The notes below the pieces were generated by a model. The model was not told where the DNA came from, made no database searches, and saw only the letters and a list, made by a program, of their open reading frames with translations. DNA of 35,264 nt from a virus, in IMG/VR virus record IMGVR_UViG_3300030102_000829, positions 1 to 35,264 of that record; one strand, given 5' to 3'. How positions within the stretch are numbered: position 1 is the first letter of the stretch; the number at the start of each line of letters is the position of its first letter. Shown in pieces: positions 20,353 through 30,087 of this stretch. Position numbers and translations under genes: made by a program.

Positions 20353-20912
20353 GACAGTTTCCTTTTAGCTATTAATAAACTTGCACCACCTAATATAATT
20401 AAACTTATAGCTTGTGGCTCTGGAATAATACTTAATGGTTGATTACTTGTTACTGTAAAATCTACTGTGCCTACAACGTATGGGTCATAACTAGATACAA
20501 CTGCTACTAACTGATTATGTATCTGTACATCATCTAAATAAAAGTATAATCCTTCTGGACTATCTTCGTTACCATCATCATCTTCATCAAACAATGTAAG
20601 CTGTACAGACCCACCACTAAATCCATTTAATGTATGTTGTTCTATCTCATACAAATAAAGATAAGGGTCGTTATAATCATAGTTAGGATTACTACTACCT
20701 AAATCAGCATCATAATTATCAAACGCTAAAGTAGCATATCCATCTGTTTGTATATGAAATATATCATAATAGAATGGCTCTTGGTCTACATAGGTAACAT
20801 TACTTTCTGTAAGTGTAGCTTCTACATCATATACATACAAATCAGCTCGTGTAATACTTGCTAACATTATTAGTAACACAAATCCTATCCATAAAATTAT
20901 ATTTTTAATCAT
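20349..20912 (-). CDS. Secreted PEP-CTERM-like anchored protein
   Basis: 187 residues from ATG 20912 (ATGA overlap; an upstream ATG at 20927 adds five residues). N-terminal signal peptide: K-N then I-I-L-W-I-G-F-V-L-L-I-M-L-A-S, cleavage probably after T-R-A. The mature part is a beta-rich, Asp-rich domain (D-E-D-D-D-G-N-E-D; many Tyr) that may bind Ca2+. The end is I-P-E-P-Q-A-I-S-L-I-I-L-G-G then a hydrophobic helix and K-R-K-L-S: the three parts of a PEP-CTERM exosortase signal. A phage copy implies export and anchoring at the infected cell surface, but only if the host has an exosortase. Confidence 0.7.
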   Translation of the reverse strand: MIKNIILWIGFVLLIMLASITRADLYVYDVEATLTESNVTYVDQEPFYYDIFHIQTDGYATLAFDNYDADLGSSNPNYDYNDPYLYLYEIEQHTLNGFSGGSVQLTLFDEDDDGNEDSPEGLYFYLDDVQIHNQLVAVVSSYDPYVVGTVDFTVTSNQPLSIIPEPQAISLIILGGASLLIAKRKLS

Positions 20913-21058
20913 TTCTTTTTCATCCAACTAATTAATTTAAATATCTTCCAATGTCTTGGCATAAACATACTCAATGTACATATGAATCCACCTAATCCAA
21001 TACAGATACCTGTAAGGTGTGGTTGTATATGTTCTAAAATTATATCGAAGTGTATCAT
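20909..21058 (-). CDS. 49-residue single-span membrane protein
   Basis: MIHFDIILEHIQPHLTGICI, with one helix L-T-G-I-C-I-G-L-G-G-F-I-C-T-L-S-M-F-M and a basic tail (W-K-I-F-K-L-I-S-W-M-K-K-K). ATGA-coupled at both ends, between a virion-type gene and the PEP-CTERM gene. Resembles a short holin-like or anchoring protein, but no family was recognised. Confidence 0.6.
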   Translation of the reverse strand: MIHFDIILEHIQPHLTGICIGLGGFICTLSMFMPRHWKIFKLISWMKKK

Positions 21059-21600
21059 TGCATACTCGCTTCTTTTTCACCAAAGTCATTTACATCAGGA
21101 CTTCTTGCTGACCTAACCATAGTTTCTTCAGCTTTTCTTTGTTCATCTGTTTTAGTTCTTTCTTCTCCAACTTTAACACCAAAGAATGTTTTAACTACAG
21201 GTATTTCTTGTCCAAACTTACTGTGTCCTTCAGGTATAGTATCTTGTATTGTACCTGTTTCTATTAACTCTGTTATCATAGGTGTAGCTTTTTCAACTGC
21301 TTGTGTTGTGTGGTCGTGCATATGTTCTACCTGGAAAGCACCCGCACTACCTACTGCTATCAATCCAGACGCACCTAGATTAGCTACCTGTGTTTGTACT
21401 TGTGCAACCACAGCTTGTATGCCTGATTGAGCTGCTTGGTTTACTACCTCTGTTGTAGCTGTTTCAGTAACTGTAGATTCTACTGCTTCTTTACCACCTT
21501 TAGATTTATAGATGTCATCATCTTTGCGGTGATCAAACATACCATCTTCATACAGTACACCTTTGATAGTTACGTTTTTACCTTTTTTACTCATAGTCAT
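21055..21600 (-). CDS. Unknown protein with Ala/Val-rich middle
   Basis: 181 residues; Met3 (21594) is an alternative start. N-terminus is basic/hydrophilic (M-S-K-K-G-K-N-V-T-I-K-G-V-L-Y-E-D-G), the middle (about 55-90) is rich in Ala, Val and Gln with A-S-G-L-I-A-V-G-S-A-G-A, and the end is acidic. The middle could be an amphipathic or membrane-inserting helix. Between appendage and membrane-protein genes; no function assigned. Confidence 0.55.
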   Translation of the reverse strand: MTMSKKGKNVTIKGVLYEDGMFDHRKDDDIYKSKGGKEAVESTVTETATTEVVNQAAQSGIQAVVAQVQTQVANLGASGLIAVGSAGAFQVEHMHDHTTQAVEKATPMITELIETGTIQDTIPEGHSKFGQEIPVVKTFFGVKVGEERTKTDEQRKAEETMVRSARSPDVNDFGEKEASMQ

Positions 21601-21991
21601 CTGATTCCAATAAGGTGTTACGTTCTTCTATGGTAAGAAAGTTATCTATACTATATCCTTTGGTATCTAACCAAGTTTCCCAATCTTGCAAATCATCTTT
21701 AGTAAATTTAGGTATACGATAAGTTGGATTTACTGTAGCCATTAATCCTATAACAGCTTTAGTTTCATCATTAGATTTTTGTATCCATATAACATATTCT
21801 TCTATAGTTTTTTGTTTAGTAGAATTACCATTATCATCTACTTCACTCGCCGACCAGGTTGCATCTGTTGGTAATTCTTCAGATAGAAATGCTGTAGGTA
21901 CTTCTAAATAAGCATAAGGCATACCATTACTATGTACAAATTTATCGTACTTGTGTGGCACTGCAACTATATCTTCTTCATTAACTGACAT
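21587..21991 (-). CDS. Unknown acidic protein downstream of the appendage gene
   Basis: 134 residues, acidic, with D-A-T-W-S-A-S-E-V-D-D-N-G and E-E-Y-V-I-W-I-Q-K-S-N-D. It overlaps the LamG-like gene by 11 nt and the next by 14 nt. Its place right after receptor-binding genes resembles that of tail-fibre assembly chaperones, and its acidity fits, but no motif confirms it. Confidence 0.55.
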   Translation of the reverse strand: MSVNEEDIVAVPHKYDKFVHSNGMPYAYLEVPTAFLSEELPTDATWSASEVDDNGNSTKQKTIEEYVIWIQKSNDETKAVIGLMATVNPTYRIPKFTKDDLQDWETWLDTKGYSIDNFLTIEERNTLLESDDYE

Positions 21992-24065
21992 AAGCTCTTG
22001 TCCTCGCTAATTCTCCTGCGTCTGATAACGCACTACTATATTGTAAAAGTTGTGTAACTAATTCTGAATTTGTTGCATCTCGTTTTGCAAAAGTTTGTGT
22101 AGCACTTGCATTATTAATACTTGCTATATCTGATGCACTTACGTCTGTAGTAATTAGATCTAATCCACATTCGCTACCATTATGTACATATCCACTAGGA
22201 TTAGATACAGAAGTATTTCCTACTGCATAATCTGCACCTACTATACTACCATCAGAATCAACATATCTTTTACCCCAAAATGATGATAATGTAGCGTTAT
22301 CAACAGTACCATTATTACCTTGTCCACTTATATCAGTAATAGTAGTTGTTCCTATACCTTGTTCAAAATCAGATTTAGTTAAACCCTCTACTTCAAAAGA
22401 CCTAGCTGTTACAATAATACCTGCTTGACCTCCAACGTGAGAATCTCCAAAAATTAAATTACCACTTGCAGCTTCTACAGTTATGCTAACAGCAGGGTGG
22501 GTTGTTGTTGTACCACCTGTTGTTGTTTTTAATTGTAATGATCCTGAACCATTATATATTAATTCAAAATCATAATTTGTATTTGCTACTATTGTACCAT
22601 CAGGTGCTAATTGAGTTTCTCCTGAACCACCTAAAAAGGTAACTACTCTGCCTAATTTACCACTACCAACACCAAATATTCTTAACCACAATCTAGCTGT
22701 ACCTGTTCCTGCTTCTTGTCCTAATATATTTCCCTCATTAGATAATGCTGTATCAGTTGTTATATTAAATTTAACTGTCCAAGCAGATGTATTAAATGAA
22801 CCAAGTCCATAACTTATTCGTGCATCAGCACCATCAAATGTAACTGCTTGTTTTGTTTTATTTATTAGTGCAGGTATTTTTTTAACAACTATAAATTTTA
22901 AATCACTTATAACTACTTGTGCGGCATTAAGAACAACAAATTGAATATCACAAGTACTTGAATTAGCATTAAGAGTTGTAGAAAAATTATATGTTCCTAT
23001 TTCTCCACCTAAAAATACACTACTTTGAGTCCAACCTGCTGACGCAGATGATATAGCTACATCTTGATTAGCACCACCTGTTGCACCTGTTTGTACTACA
23101 GTTCCTGATACTACTAATGTATCTCCTGATACAAGTCCAAATACACTTTGTCTTAATTTATCTGATACACCTGTATTTCCTGTAAGAGTTAAATTATTTG
23201 CATTGGCTACCCAAGTACCTGTACCTCCACTTAAATCGTCCCAATATCCTGTATATCCTCTAAATATATCTTTATCGAATCCATTTAGATTGTTATGTGA
23301 AACTATTAAGCTACTAGATTCTGTAGTTCTGGTAGCACCTGTATTAGTTGCGTGATTACCTTGTCCACTAATATCAAATATTGTATCACCGCTACCCTCC
23401 GCACAAGTATAATGAGTAAGCAAATCTGTTTCACTTGTGCCTGCTTTAAATGAGTATAACTCCATTGGAGCAAAACCTGAAGTTCCACTTCCACTCCATA
23501 AAGCACCTATAGTAAGTTTATTTCCACCTGAAAAATTACCTGAACTTGTATGTGTATCTGTTGTACTAGAATCTTGAGTAAGATTAAATCCTTGAGAAGT
23601 AATCGTAGACCCTTCTCTTTTTACAACAATTTTTACTATATCAGTATCACTTACTTCACTAGAATTAAATATTTCATAGGTTGTTTTTGTACCATCTGCA
23701 TCTACAACAAAAACTAAACCTCTTGAGCCTGCTCTATACTGTAACGCAAACCATCTATTGTTTGTAGTTGTATCACCATCTATAAAAACATAATCTCCAT
23801 CTTCCCAATCAAACTTAAATATTGTTTCATAATAAAAATTACCTGCACCTAGACCTGTGTTGTTAGCTTGTATGAAATCATTACTACCATCAAAAGTAAG
23901 TGCATTAGTTCCTGTAAAAGTAGCATCAGTACCCTTAACATTAACTATTGTCTTACCATCTGTAGATGGTTGTGTAAGCCAAGTATTTAAATTAGTCTGT
24001 TCGGGTAACAAACTATTAGATAAATCCGTACCACTTTTTTGTCCTAAATTTAACGATAGTGACAT
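21981..24065 (-). CDS. Receptor-binding/appendage protein with LamG-like lectin domains
   Basis: 694 residues, Thr/Ser/Gly-rich, beta. Two laminin-G/concanavalin-like domains are seen: one starts A-L-T-F-D-G-S-N-D-F-I (about 53-63) and ends D-I-S-G-Q-G-N-H-A-T (about 230); the second starts A-V-T-F-D-G-A-D-A-R-I (about 407) and ends D-I-S-G-Q-G-N-N-G-T (about 577). A separate beta domain of about 250-400 lies between them. Such modules bind sugars and are common in tail appendages. Being after the fibre gene, it is probably attached to the tail or the fibre. Glycan target not predictable. Confidence 0.72.
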   Translation of the reverse strand: MSLSLNLGQKSGTDLSNSLLPEQTNLNTWLTQPSTDGKTIVNVKGTDATFTGTNALTFDGSNDFIQANNTGLGAGNFYYETIFKFDWEDGDYVFIDGDTTTNNRWFALQYRAGSRGLVFVVDADGTKTTYEIFNSSEVSDTDIVKIVVKREGSTITSQGFNLTQDSSTTDTHTSSGNFSGGNKLTIGALWSGSGTSGFAPMELYSFKAGTSETDLLTHYTCAEGSGDTIFDISGQGNHATNTGATRTTESSSLIVSHNNLNGFDKDIFRGYTGYWDDLSGGTGTWVANANNLTLTGNTGVSDKLRQSVFGLVSGDTLVVSGTVVQTGATGGANQDVAISSASAGWTQSSVFLGGEIGTYNFSTTLNANSSTCDIQFVVLNAAQVVISDLKFIVVKKIPALINKTKQAVTFDGADARISYGLGSFNTSAWTVKFNITTDTALSNEGNILGQEAGTGTARLWLRIFGVGSGKLGRVVTFLGGSGETQLAPDGTIVANTNYDFELIYNGSGSLQLKTTTGGTTTTHPAVSITVEAASGNLIFGDSHVGGQAGIIVTARSFEVEGLTKSDFEQGIGTTTITDISGQGNNGTVDNATLSSFWGKRYVDSDGSIVGADYAVGNTSVSNPSGYVHNGSECGLDLITTDVSASDIASINNASATQTFAKRDATNSELVTQLLQYSSALSDAGELARTRAYVS

Positions 24066-24361
24066 TACAACTCTCGTACATTAATAACAGCAGAACCACG
24101 AATAACTGTATTTTCACCAGTTTTAAATGGTCTTGATACTCCGAATGGTGGAATAAAGAATGCACCTGATGTACCACTAGATACTGTACCTGGATCAGAA
24201 GTATCTAATTTAACATATGCACCAGCACCTGCTGTATCAGCAACTTCTATAATTGAGTTTGCTTTTACAGTTATAGCTGTATTAGCATTACCTTTTACAG
24301 TCATACCACCGACTTGTATACTTTCCCCTGTGTTAGGAAACTTTTGTGCTTCTATTGACAT
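24065..24361 (-). CDS. Small beta-rich virion protein
   Basis: 98 residues: M-S-I-E-A-Q-K-F-P-N-T-G-E-S-I, then short beta strands (I-T-V-K-A-N-S-I-I-E-V-A-D) ending R-G-S-A-V-I-N-V-R-E-L. No charged helices or membrane parts. Between two receptor-binding genes. A small adaptor or cap on the fibre is plausible from position; no family recognised. Confidence 0.55.
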   Translation of the reverse strand: MSIEAQKFPNTGESIQVGGMTVKGNANTAITVKANSIIEVADTAGAGAYVKLDTSDPGTVSSGTSGAFFIPPFGVSRPFKTGENTVIRGSAVINVREL

Positions 24362-24381
24362 AATATTATCCTTTTTTTAAA

Positions 24382-25854
24382 TTAACTTAATTTAGTTATT
24401 TTTAATGTTGCTCTAGCGTCCCATAATTGATGATCGGAACCTGTAGCAGCATCATCATTTGCTATTTGTAATTTATCTGTTGATACATCACTAATAGTTA
24501 AAATGTGTTTTATTATTCTAGCATAAGGAGTTAAATCTGCTCCACCATTATAATTAGAAGTCAATGCATTTACACCTGTATTTGGAAAAGTTGATCCTAA
24601 TAAATCTCTTGAAGTACCTGTTCCTTGTGCTATTCTAGTTCCTGTCCAAACAGTACCTGCCATATTAGTAGATGTATCACTACCTGTATTATCTCCTTTA
24701 GTAAATTGAGTAGTATAAGAATCTCCACCAGTAGTATCTTTATCAACGTGTTCATATTGTAAATCTACAAGATAAGTGCCTGTTGATGTAAATGTCCATA
24801 TACCATTACTATCAAATGATCCAAAATTAGCGTGAGGAGAATTAGTTATTATATTCCAATTTTTCCATCTCCAATTACCTGTACCTCCTCTACAGTCAGC
24901 ACTATAGTATTCATAAAAAGGATTACCTAATGCAATATGTTCAGGATTACCTGTACCTGCACTTGTTCTACCAATAATATGATTAGTAGCTATTTGTGCC
25001 ATTGTAGGTAAGCTAACTGCATTACCTGCTAACTCTGAAGAAGTAACTGCACCATCAGATATTTGTGCTGATCCAACTGCATTACCTGCTATTTTAGAAG
25101 CTGTAACTGCATTGTTACCTATCTTGGCTTCTGTTACTGCACTATCTGCTATTTCTGCTGTATCTACTGCATTTGCTTTTATTTCTGCTGTATCAACAGA
25201 ATCTGTGGCCAATGCTAATTCACCTGAATTAAATGTAAAATCGCTTGTAACATCTACTGATATATTATTAGCAGTAATATCTATACCATTACCACCAGAT
25301 ACTGAATCACCAGCTACAGATGAAAATGTTTGTGTATTAATATTACCACTACTATCAAACCCTAATACTTTACTTGCTCTTGATGCTGCACTTTCAGTTA
25401 CATTATATGTTATAGATGAAGCGTCAGATGCAGGAAAGGTAACAACTCTATCATCATCTAATTGTTGTGTTTGTGCTACTGCTCTATCTAATGCAGTATT
25501 CAAGGCCGTAGGATCAATAGCTGACCCCTCTTGTAATGTGTATTCTTGAGTAAAAGGAACAACACGTTCTATTGTAATAAATGTACCAGCAGCATAACCT
25601 GTACCACCAAGAACTATAGTCCCGCCTTGCCTGGTATCGTTATTTACTGCAGTAATACTAAACTGTGTATTATTAGTTGGAGAATCACTAAATGATAATG
25701 GTGTATCTGCTGTTTCTCCAGATGCTCTTTTAAAAACTTTAATATCTGAATTTGCAAAAAATGGTACTCTTACACCATCAACAGTAAAATCAAAACTTGT
25801 TTGATTTTCTGTTGACGTATAAGTTTCTCTGTTTTTTAATGTTGAAATTGCCAT
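24382..25854 (-). CDS. Tail fibre protein with T7 gp17-type N-terminal domain
   Basis: 490 residues. The first ~150 match the T7 fibre attachment domain: E-N-Q-T-S-F-D-F-T, V-F-K-R, G-T-F-I-T-I-E-R-V-V-P-F-T-Q-E-Y, A-L-N-T-A-L-D-R-A-V-A-Q-T-Q-Q-L-D-D-D. Residues about 218-280 hold a roughly 10-residue repeat (D-T-A-E-I-x-A-N-A-V type) suited to a trimeric shaft. The C-terminal ~170 residues look like a beta tip (C1q-like or jelly roll) with Trp/Tyr-rich strands and would bind the receptor. It has its own promoter upstream. Confidence 0.85.
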   Translation of the reverse strand: MAISTLKNRETYTSTENQTSFDFTVDGVRVPFFANSDIKVFKRASGETADTPLSFSDSPTNNTQFSITAVNNDTRQGGTIVLGGTGYAAGTFITIERVVPFTQEYTLQEGSAIDPTALNTALDRAVAQTQQLDDDRVVTFPASDASSITYNVTESAASRASKVLGFDSSGNINTQTFSSVAGDSVSGGNGIDITANNISVDVTSDFTFNSGELALATDSVDTAEIKANAVDTAEIADSAVTEAKIGNNAVTASKIAGNAVGSAQISDGAVTSSELAGNAVSLPTMAQIATNHIIGRTSAGTGNPEHIALGNPFYEYYSADCRGGTGNWRWKNWNIITNSPHANFGSFDSNGIWTFTSTGTYLVDLQYEHVDKDTTGGDSYTTQFTKGDNTGSDTSTNMAGTVWTGTRIAQGTGTSRDLLGSTFPNTGVNALTSNYNGGADLTPYARIIKHILTISDVSTDKLQIANDDAATGSDHQLWDARATLKITKLS

Positions 25855-25870
25855 AGTTCCCCCATATTTT

Positions 25871-25900
25871 TTTATATTAAATTACTGATTTCAATGTCAA
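25871..25900 (-). promoter_or_regulatory. Consensus sigma-70 promoter for the fibre genes
   Basis: On the minus strand TTGACA (25900-25895), 18-bp spacer, TATAAA (25876-25871), in the short gap between the giant internal virion protein and the fibre gene. It gives the fibre/appendage/basic-protein operon an independent start. Confidence 0.7.
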
Positions 25901-25902
25901 GT

Positions 25903-28900
25903 TTAATCTATTCCTAATATCTTTTCTCTTATTCTTTCTGGTAAACCACCTTGTTTTTTTCGAAGCTCTTCTCTTTTTACGTTTTCTATTTCTGCATCAG
26001 AAGCTCTAACTCCTAAATCAATTTCTCTTTGTTTAGCTTCGTCTTCTTTTGGTTCTCCTCTCATTTCTCTTTGTCTTTCTTCTTCTATTTTTTTCTGTTC
26101 TTTTAATTCGTTAATTCTACCTTTACCAAACATATAATATAATCTATCTCCTATGATTGGTATTTCTCTAACAAGAGTAAAGTCAGCAAATTCTAAATTT
26201 TGAAACCAATTATCTTTACTAAAATCTATTTTTCTTATAATTGTAGCCATATCTTTTGCAGCAGAATCAAAGAAAGCAATAGGTGGTTGAACTACATCAA
26301 AAATAATATCTGATGGTTTTCCTGATTTTATATCTTCTAATACACCAAATCTATAAAGACCAACTAATCTAAACATATTATCTAAAAATGAATCAGTTAA
26401 GTTAATCGCTTTTCCTCGTAATAAATCTTTTAAAGCATCTGTACCCATACCCATTGCTGTAAATAATATTGCTATTTCAGCTAACTTACCAAAACCTTGA
26501 GTAGCTAATTGTTTATCTCCTGTTACCATACCATTAACTAAATCATCTAATCCTTGTCGTCTAAACAAATCTAACTGCATAATAGTAAAAGTTTTGAGTG
26601 TATAAAACATTCTTCCATTTGGCATTTCTAAATATTTTTGTGGCATATTAGAAAGAGTAATAGGTTGTATATCTAATAAAGAACTGAACAAAAAGAATGC
26701 AACATCTTCTGTCATATTTTCATTTAAAAAATCTTGTTTAACTTGATCTCTTTGTTTTTTATTTGGAAATAATACATTAAATCTTTCTTCGTTAAATTTA
26801 TCTAACTTATTATTTTCAAGTTGTTGTTTAACATTTTGTCTAGCTCCTTCTATAAAAGATTCTTTATTAAATTTATCTAATCTTTTAAAACCTGTATAAG
26901 TTAAAATTTTATTAATTATTCCTGCAGCACCTTTTTCATTTAATTCTTGGTTAATTTGTTCTAATCCTATGTCTTGTAATTTTAATTGTTTTTCAGAAGA
27001 TAAAGAATTTATAGCATTTGCATATCCATTTCTTACCATATTAAAAGCAAGCTCTGACATTTGAGTAATAGTAGATTCAAAATCACTTAACATAGAAGCG
27101 TATGTTAATCCTTTAAACATTGAAGTTATTCTTGAAGAAGGTTGTGCAGTAAAACGTGCATATAATGTATCTATTAAAACTTGTTCATCTTGATCGCTTA
27201 AATTATTTTCTTCTTTTATTTTTCTTACAATCGAACCAATGCTTTCAGCGACTTCTTGTATTTCAGCTTCAGAATCTAAATCTTGGCCAAATAAACTTCT
27301 TGCTTCAGTAGTATCAACTATTTCGTCTATATGAATCATTAATGCTTCTATAGGGTTAAAATAAAACTCATTCATTTCTTCTGTAATATCTTTAATAACT
27401 CTTTCTCTAGTTGATTTTGGAGTTTTACCACCAGCAAATTTAAACTGTCCTACAATAACTTGATTAGCTATCTTGGCTTTTTCTTGTTCAGTTAATCTTC
27501 TATTTGGATCTTTTTCTTGTAATTTCTTTTCAGCTTGTTTCCAGGCTCTATCTATTGATGATCCTAAATCTTTACCAAAAAAGTTTGTTAATCCTTCATA
27601 ATCATTTACTCGATTAGGAAAATAATTTTCTCTATCTGCAACATCATATCCAGAATTAACAAGTGAATCTCGTAAATCTTTTAATACACTTCTTAAATTA
27701 TCTACATTTTCTTTAGAAATATGTTTTAGAACAGTTTCAAAATCTCCATTTTTAAGAGCTAGATCTACTTCTTTTGCTACAGTTGGATTTGTTTTTTGTA
27801 GTGTAATAAACTCATCTAAAAATCCTTCTAATCTTTTTATATATTTAGCTTTCTTATTATGCACATTAAATTCAAATCTAGTTAATCTTCTAAATAATTG
27901 AGGACTTATATCTCTTATTCTTGATAAAATAGGAACTAATATTTTATCTAATTTCACAGATCTGTTTAATATTCTTGACCTTGCCTTTGCTGTATCTTGT
28001 ACTTCTTCTGATTCATCTTCGTTTTCTTGTAATTCATTCTCTGTTTCTTCAACAATATTTATTGGTGTATCAGGTGTATTATATATATCTGATAAAGGAT
28101 TTGGTGTTTCTTTTTTTCTATCTAATTTCTCTCGTCTTAATGCTCTTTGTAATCTTTCTGTGGTTCTCTTTACATTAATAGTTCCATCTGGATTTGTAAC
28201 AATCTCAAAATTTACTGTACGTTTTGCATCATCAAAATATTCTTTTATTTCTTGTTGCTCTTCTTCATTAGTTTCTCTGTTATCTTTTTTCTTTTGTTCA
28301 TTTGCTTGTCTTCTTTTTTTACCTTTTAATGATTCAATAGGTTTACCAAATTCTTCTTCTATTCTTAAATTAGTTGTATCTCTTTTTTGAATATATTTTT
28401 TTCTAATATTATCAATCTCTTCTTCAACATTTCTTTCTCTAGCTTCTTCTTCAATTAACTGCTCTTGTTCTGTTTGTTCTACAACTTCTTCTTCTTCGTC
28501 ATCACCGATATTTTGATCAATAATTGCTGTTCTTTTTTTAACTAAATATGAATTGTACTTATTAACATTTTCATCTGTAGGATTATTAATAGCTGCTCTT
28601 AATAAATCTTGAGCAACTTCATCATCTTCAATCCCTTTTTTATTAACAACTATTTCATTTATTTCTTCTTCTGTTTTTGTTTTATTTATTCTTGTTACTT
28701 CTCCTCTAGTTACAAATGTATCAGTTATTCGAACAGATTCTTTTTCAATAACTTCTTTTTCCATTTCATTGCCAACATCTCTCATTTTTTTATCAAGATG
28801 TTCTTCTTTAAATATTTTTACTCTTTCGTCATCATTTTTTGCATTTACTATTTTTGATGCTACATCAGGACTAATACCATCTTTAATTAATTTTTTTCTA

Positions 28901-30087
28901 GATCTATTTTTTAGAAATACATTTACTTGACCAAATGCTTCACCACCTAGCAAACCACCAAAGTAACCATAAATACCTGAATCTAATACACTACTCCAAT
29001 TTATCTCTCCTTTAGTTTGTTGTTGTAAATAAGCTGTTTCTGACATTTCTTGCAGTAACTCTCCAATAGCAGAAGGTTGTGCTTGTTTTAAAATAAATAA
29101 TTGATTATCAAAAAATCCTTTAACACCAGTTCTTTGAAAAGATTGAACTCCTTTTGTACCAACTCCAACTTGTGCTTTATCTACTACTGTAGCAACAATA
29201 GAAAACATTGCAGCATATCCAGATGCTGAAGCAGATGCTTTTTGCTCTGCTTCTTCTACACTCATACCTGCTCTTGTGTATTTATCAAAATATTCAAAGT
29301 ATGCTTCATCATAATAACGTAATAAATTATAGGTATAACCTGCTGTAGTGCCTACTCCTGGAATAAGATATAAAGCCATAGATGGAATCTCTCCTGAAAC
29401 TGTAGCCATTATTCCACCTAAACTCATTCTTTGTTCTATAGGTACACTTTCTATTGCATCATTTATTTCTTTTTGTTCTTCTCTGTATCTATCTAATCTA
29501 TCAACAGAGTCAGATATTCTACTTTGTGCATCTGTTGAACCAGTCCCTCTATTAAAACCCATTGATATATAGAACGCACCTTGTACTGTTTTTGCATTTT
29601 CTGCTTTTCCTTTAGCTTGTTCAGCATCAATTAATCCATCTTCCATATCTTTTGCAGCAATCAAATCACCAACAGCTATAGCTCTTTTTGCACTTAACAA
29701 ACCTTGTTGTGCAGTTGCTTTAGCTAATATTCTAGCATTTGAAAAGGTAGGCATATCCCTTCCACCTTCACCAAAATATTCTAAAGGATTTAAAGCACCT
29801 ATAAGGTTATATTTTTTTAATGAATCATCAATAGCTTCTTGCGAAGACGAGTAACCATCTAATTCAAGTTGTGCATTAACCATTGATTCATTGTATTGCA
29901 CACCATACTTTTTAGAATTATATTGTATTAATTTACTTAAATTTAATTGTTCATCAAAATTTTCATTAGTTTCTGCACTAAATTTTCTAATACTATATGG
30001 TAAGTCTGTGGATTTTGCTAATGCCTGGTCTGCTAAAAAAGCAGAAGAAGCACCTGTTATTTGTTTTTTTGTAAAGTCATATGACAT
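25903..30087 (-). CDS. Giant internal virion protein (gp16-like ejectosome component)
   Basis: 1394 residues, close to T7 gp16 (1318). It would be ejected to form the channel across the cell envelope. The N-terminal ~400 residues are helical with hydrophobic spans around 230-310 (G-E-I-P-S-M-A-L-Y-L-I-P-G-V-G; A-A-M-F-S-I-V-A-T-V-V). Residues ~410-700 are a very charged Glu/Lys/Arg coiled-coil region, and the rest is mixed alpha with a basic-acidic tail. I saw no lysozyme/transglycosylase motif like that at the T7 gp16 N-terminus. TAATG overlap with the gp15-like gene. Confidence 0.8.
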   Translation of the reverse strand: MSYDFTKKQITGASSAFLADQALAKSTDLPYSIRKFSAETNENFDEQLNLSKLIQYNSKKYGVQYNESMVNAQLELDGYSSSQEAIDDSLKKYNLIGALNPLEYFGEGGRDMPTFSNARILAKATAQQGLLSAKRAIAVGDLIAAKDMEDGLIDAEQAKGKAENAKTVQGAFYISMGFNRGTGSTDAQSRISDSVDRLDRYREEQKEINDAIESVPIEQRMSLGGIMATVSGEIPSMALYLIPGVGTTAGYTYNLLRYYDEAYFEYFDKYTRAGMSVEEAEQKASASASGYAAMFSIVATVVDKAQVGVGTKGVQSFQRTGVKGFFDNQLFILKQAQPSAIGELLQEMSETAYLQQQTKGEINWSSVLDSGIYGYFGGLLGGEAFGQVNVFLKNRSRKKLIKDGISPDVASKIVNAKNDDERVKIFKEEHLDKKMRDVGNEMEKEVIEKESVRITDTFVTRGEVTRINKTKTEEEINEIVVNKKGIEDDEVAQDLLRAAINNPTDENVNKYNSYLVKKRTAIIDQNIGDDEEEEVVEQTEQEQLIEEEARERNVEEEIDNIRKKYIQKRDTTNLRIEEEFGKPIESLKGKKRRQANEQKKKDNRETNEEEQQEIKEYFDDAKRTVNFEIVTNPDGTINVKRTTERLQRALRREKLDRKKETPNPLSDIYNTPDTPINIVEETENELQENEDESEEVQDTAKARSRILNRSVKLDKILVPILSRIRDISPQLFRRLTRFEFNVHNKKAKYIKRLEGFLDEFITLQKTNPTVAKEVDLALKNGDFETVLKHISKENVDNLRSVLKDLRDSLVNSGYDVADRENYFPNRVNDYEGLTNFFGKDLGSSIDRAWKQAEKKLQEKDPNRRLTEQEKAKIANQVIVGQFKFAGGKTPKSTRERVIKDITEEMNEFYFNPIEALMIHIDEIVDTTEARSLFGQDLDSEAEIQEVAESIGSIVRKIKEENNLSDQDEQVLIDTLYARFTAQPSSRITSMFKGLTYASMLSDFESTITQMSELAFNMVRNGYANAINSLSSEKQLKLQDIGLEQINQELNEKGAAGIINKILTYTGFKRLDKFNKESFIEGARQNVKQQLENNKLDKFNEERFNVLFPNKKQRDQVKQDFLNENMTEDVAFFLFSSLLDIQPITLSNMPQKYLEMPNGRMFYTLKTFTIMQLDLFRRQGLDDLVNGMVTGDKQLATQGFGKLAEIAILFTAMGMGTDALKDLLRGKAINLTDSFLDNMFRLVGLYRFGVLEDIKSGKPSDIIFDVVQPPIAFFDSAAKDMATIIRKIDFSKDNWFQNLEFADFTLVREIPIIGDRLYYMFGKGRINELKEQKKIEEERQREMRGEPKEDEAKQREIDLGVRASDAEIENVKREELRKKQGGLPERIREKILGID

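Noticed and set aside
25112-25549. 145-residue plus-strand ORF opposite the fibre gene
   Set aside because: Antisense shadow of a repeat-rich Ala/Val region; no SD or operon context.
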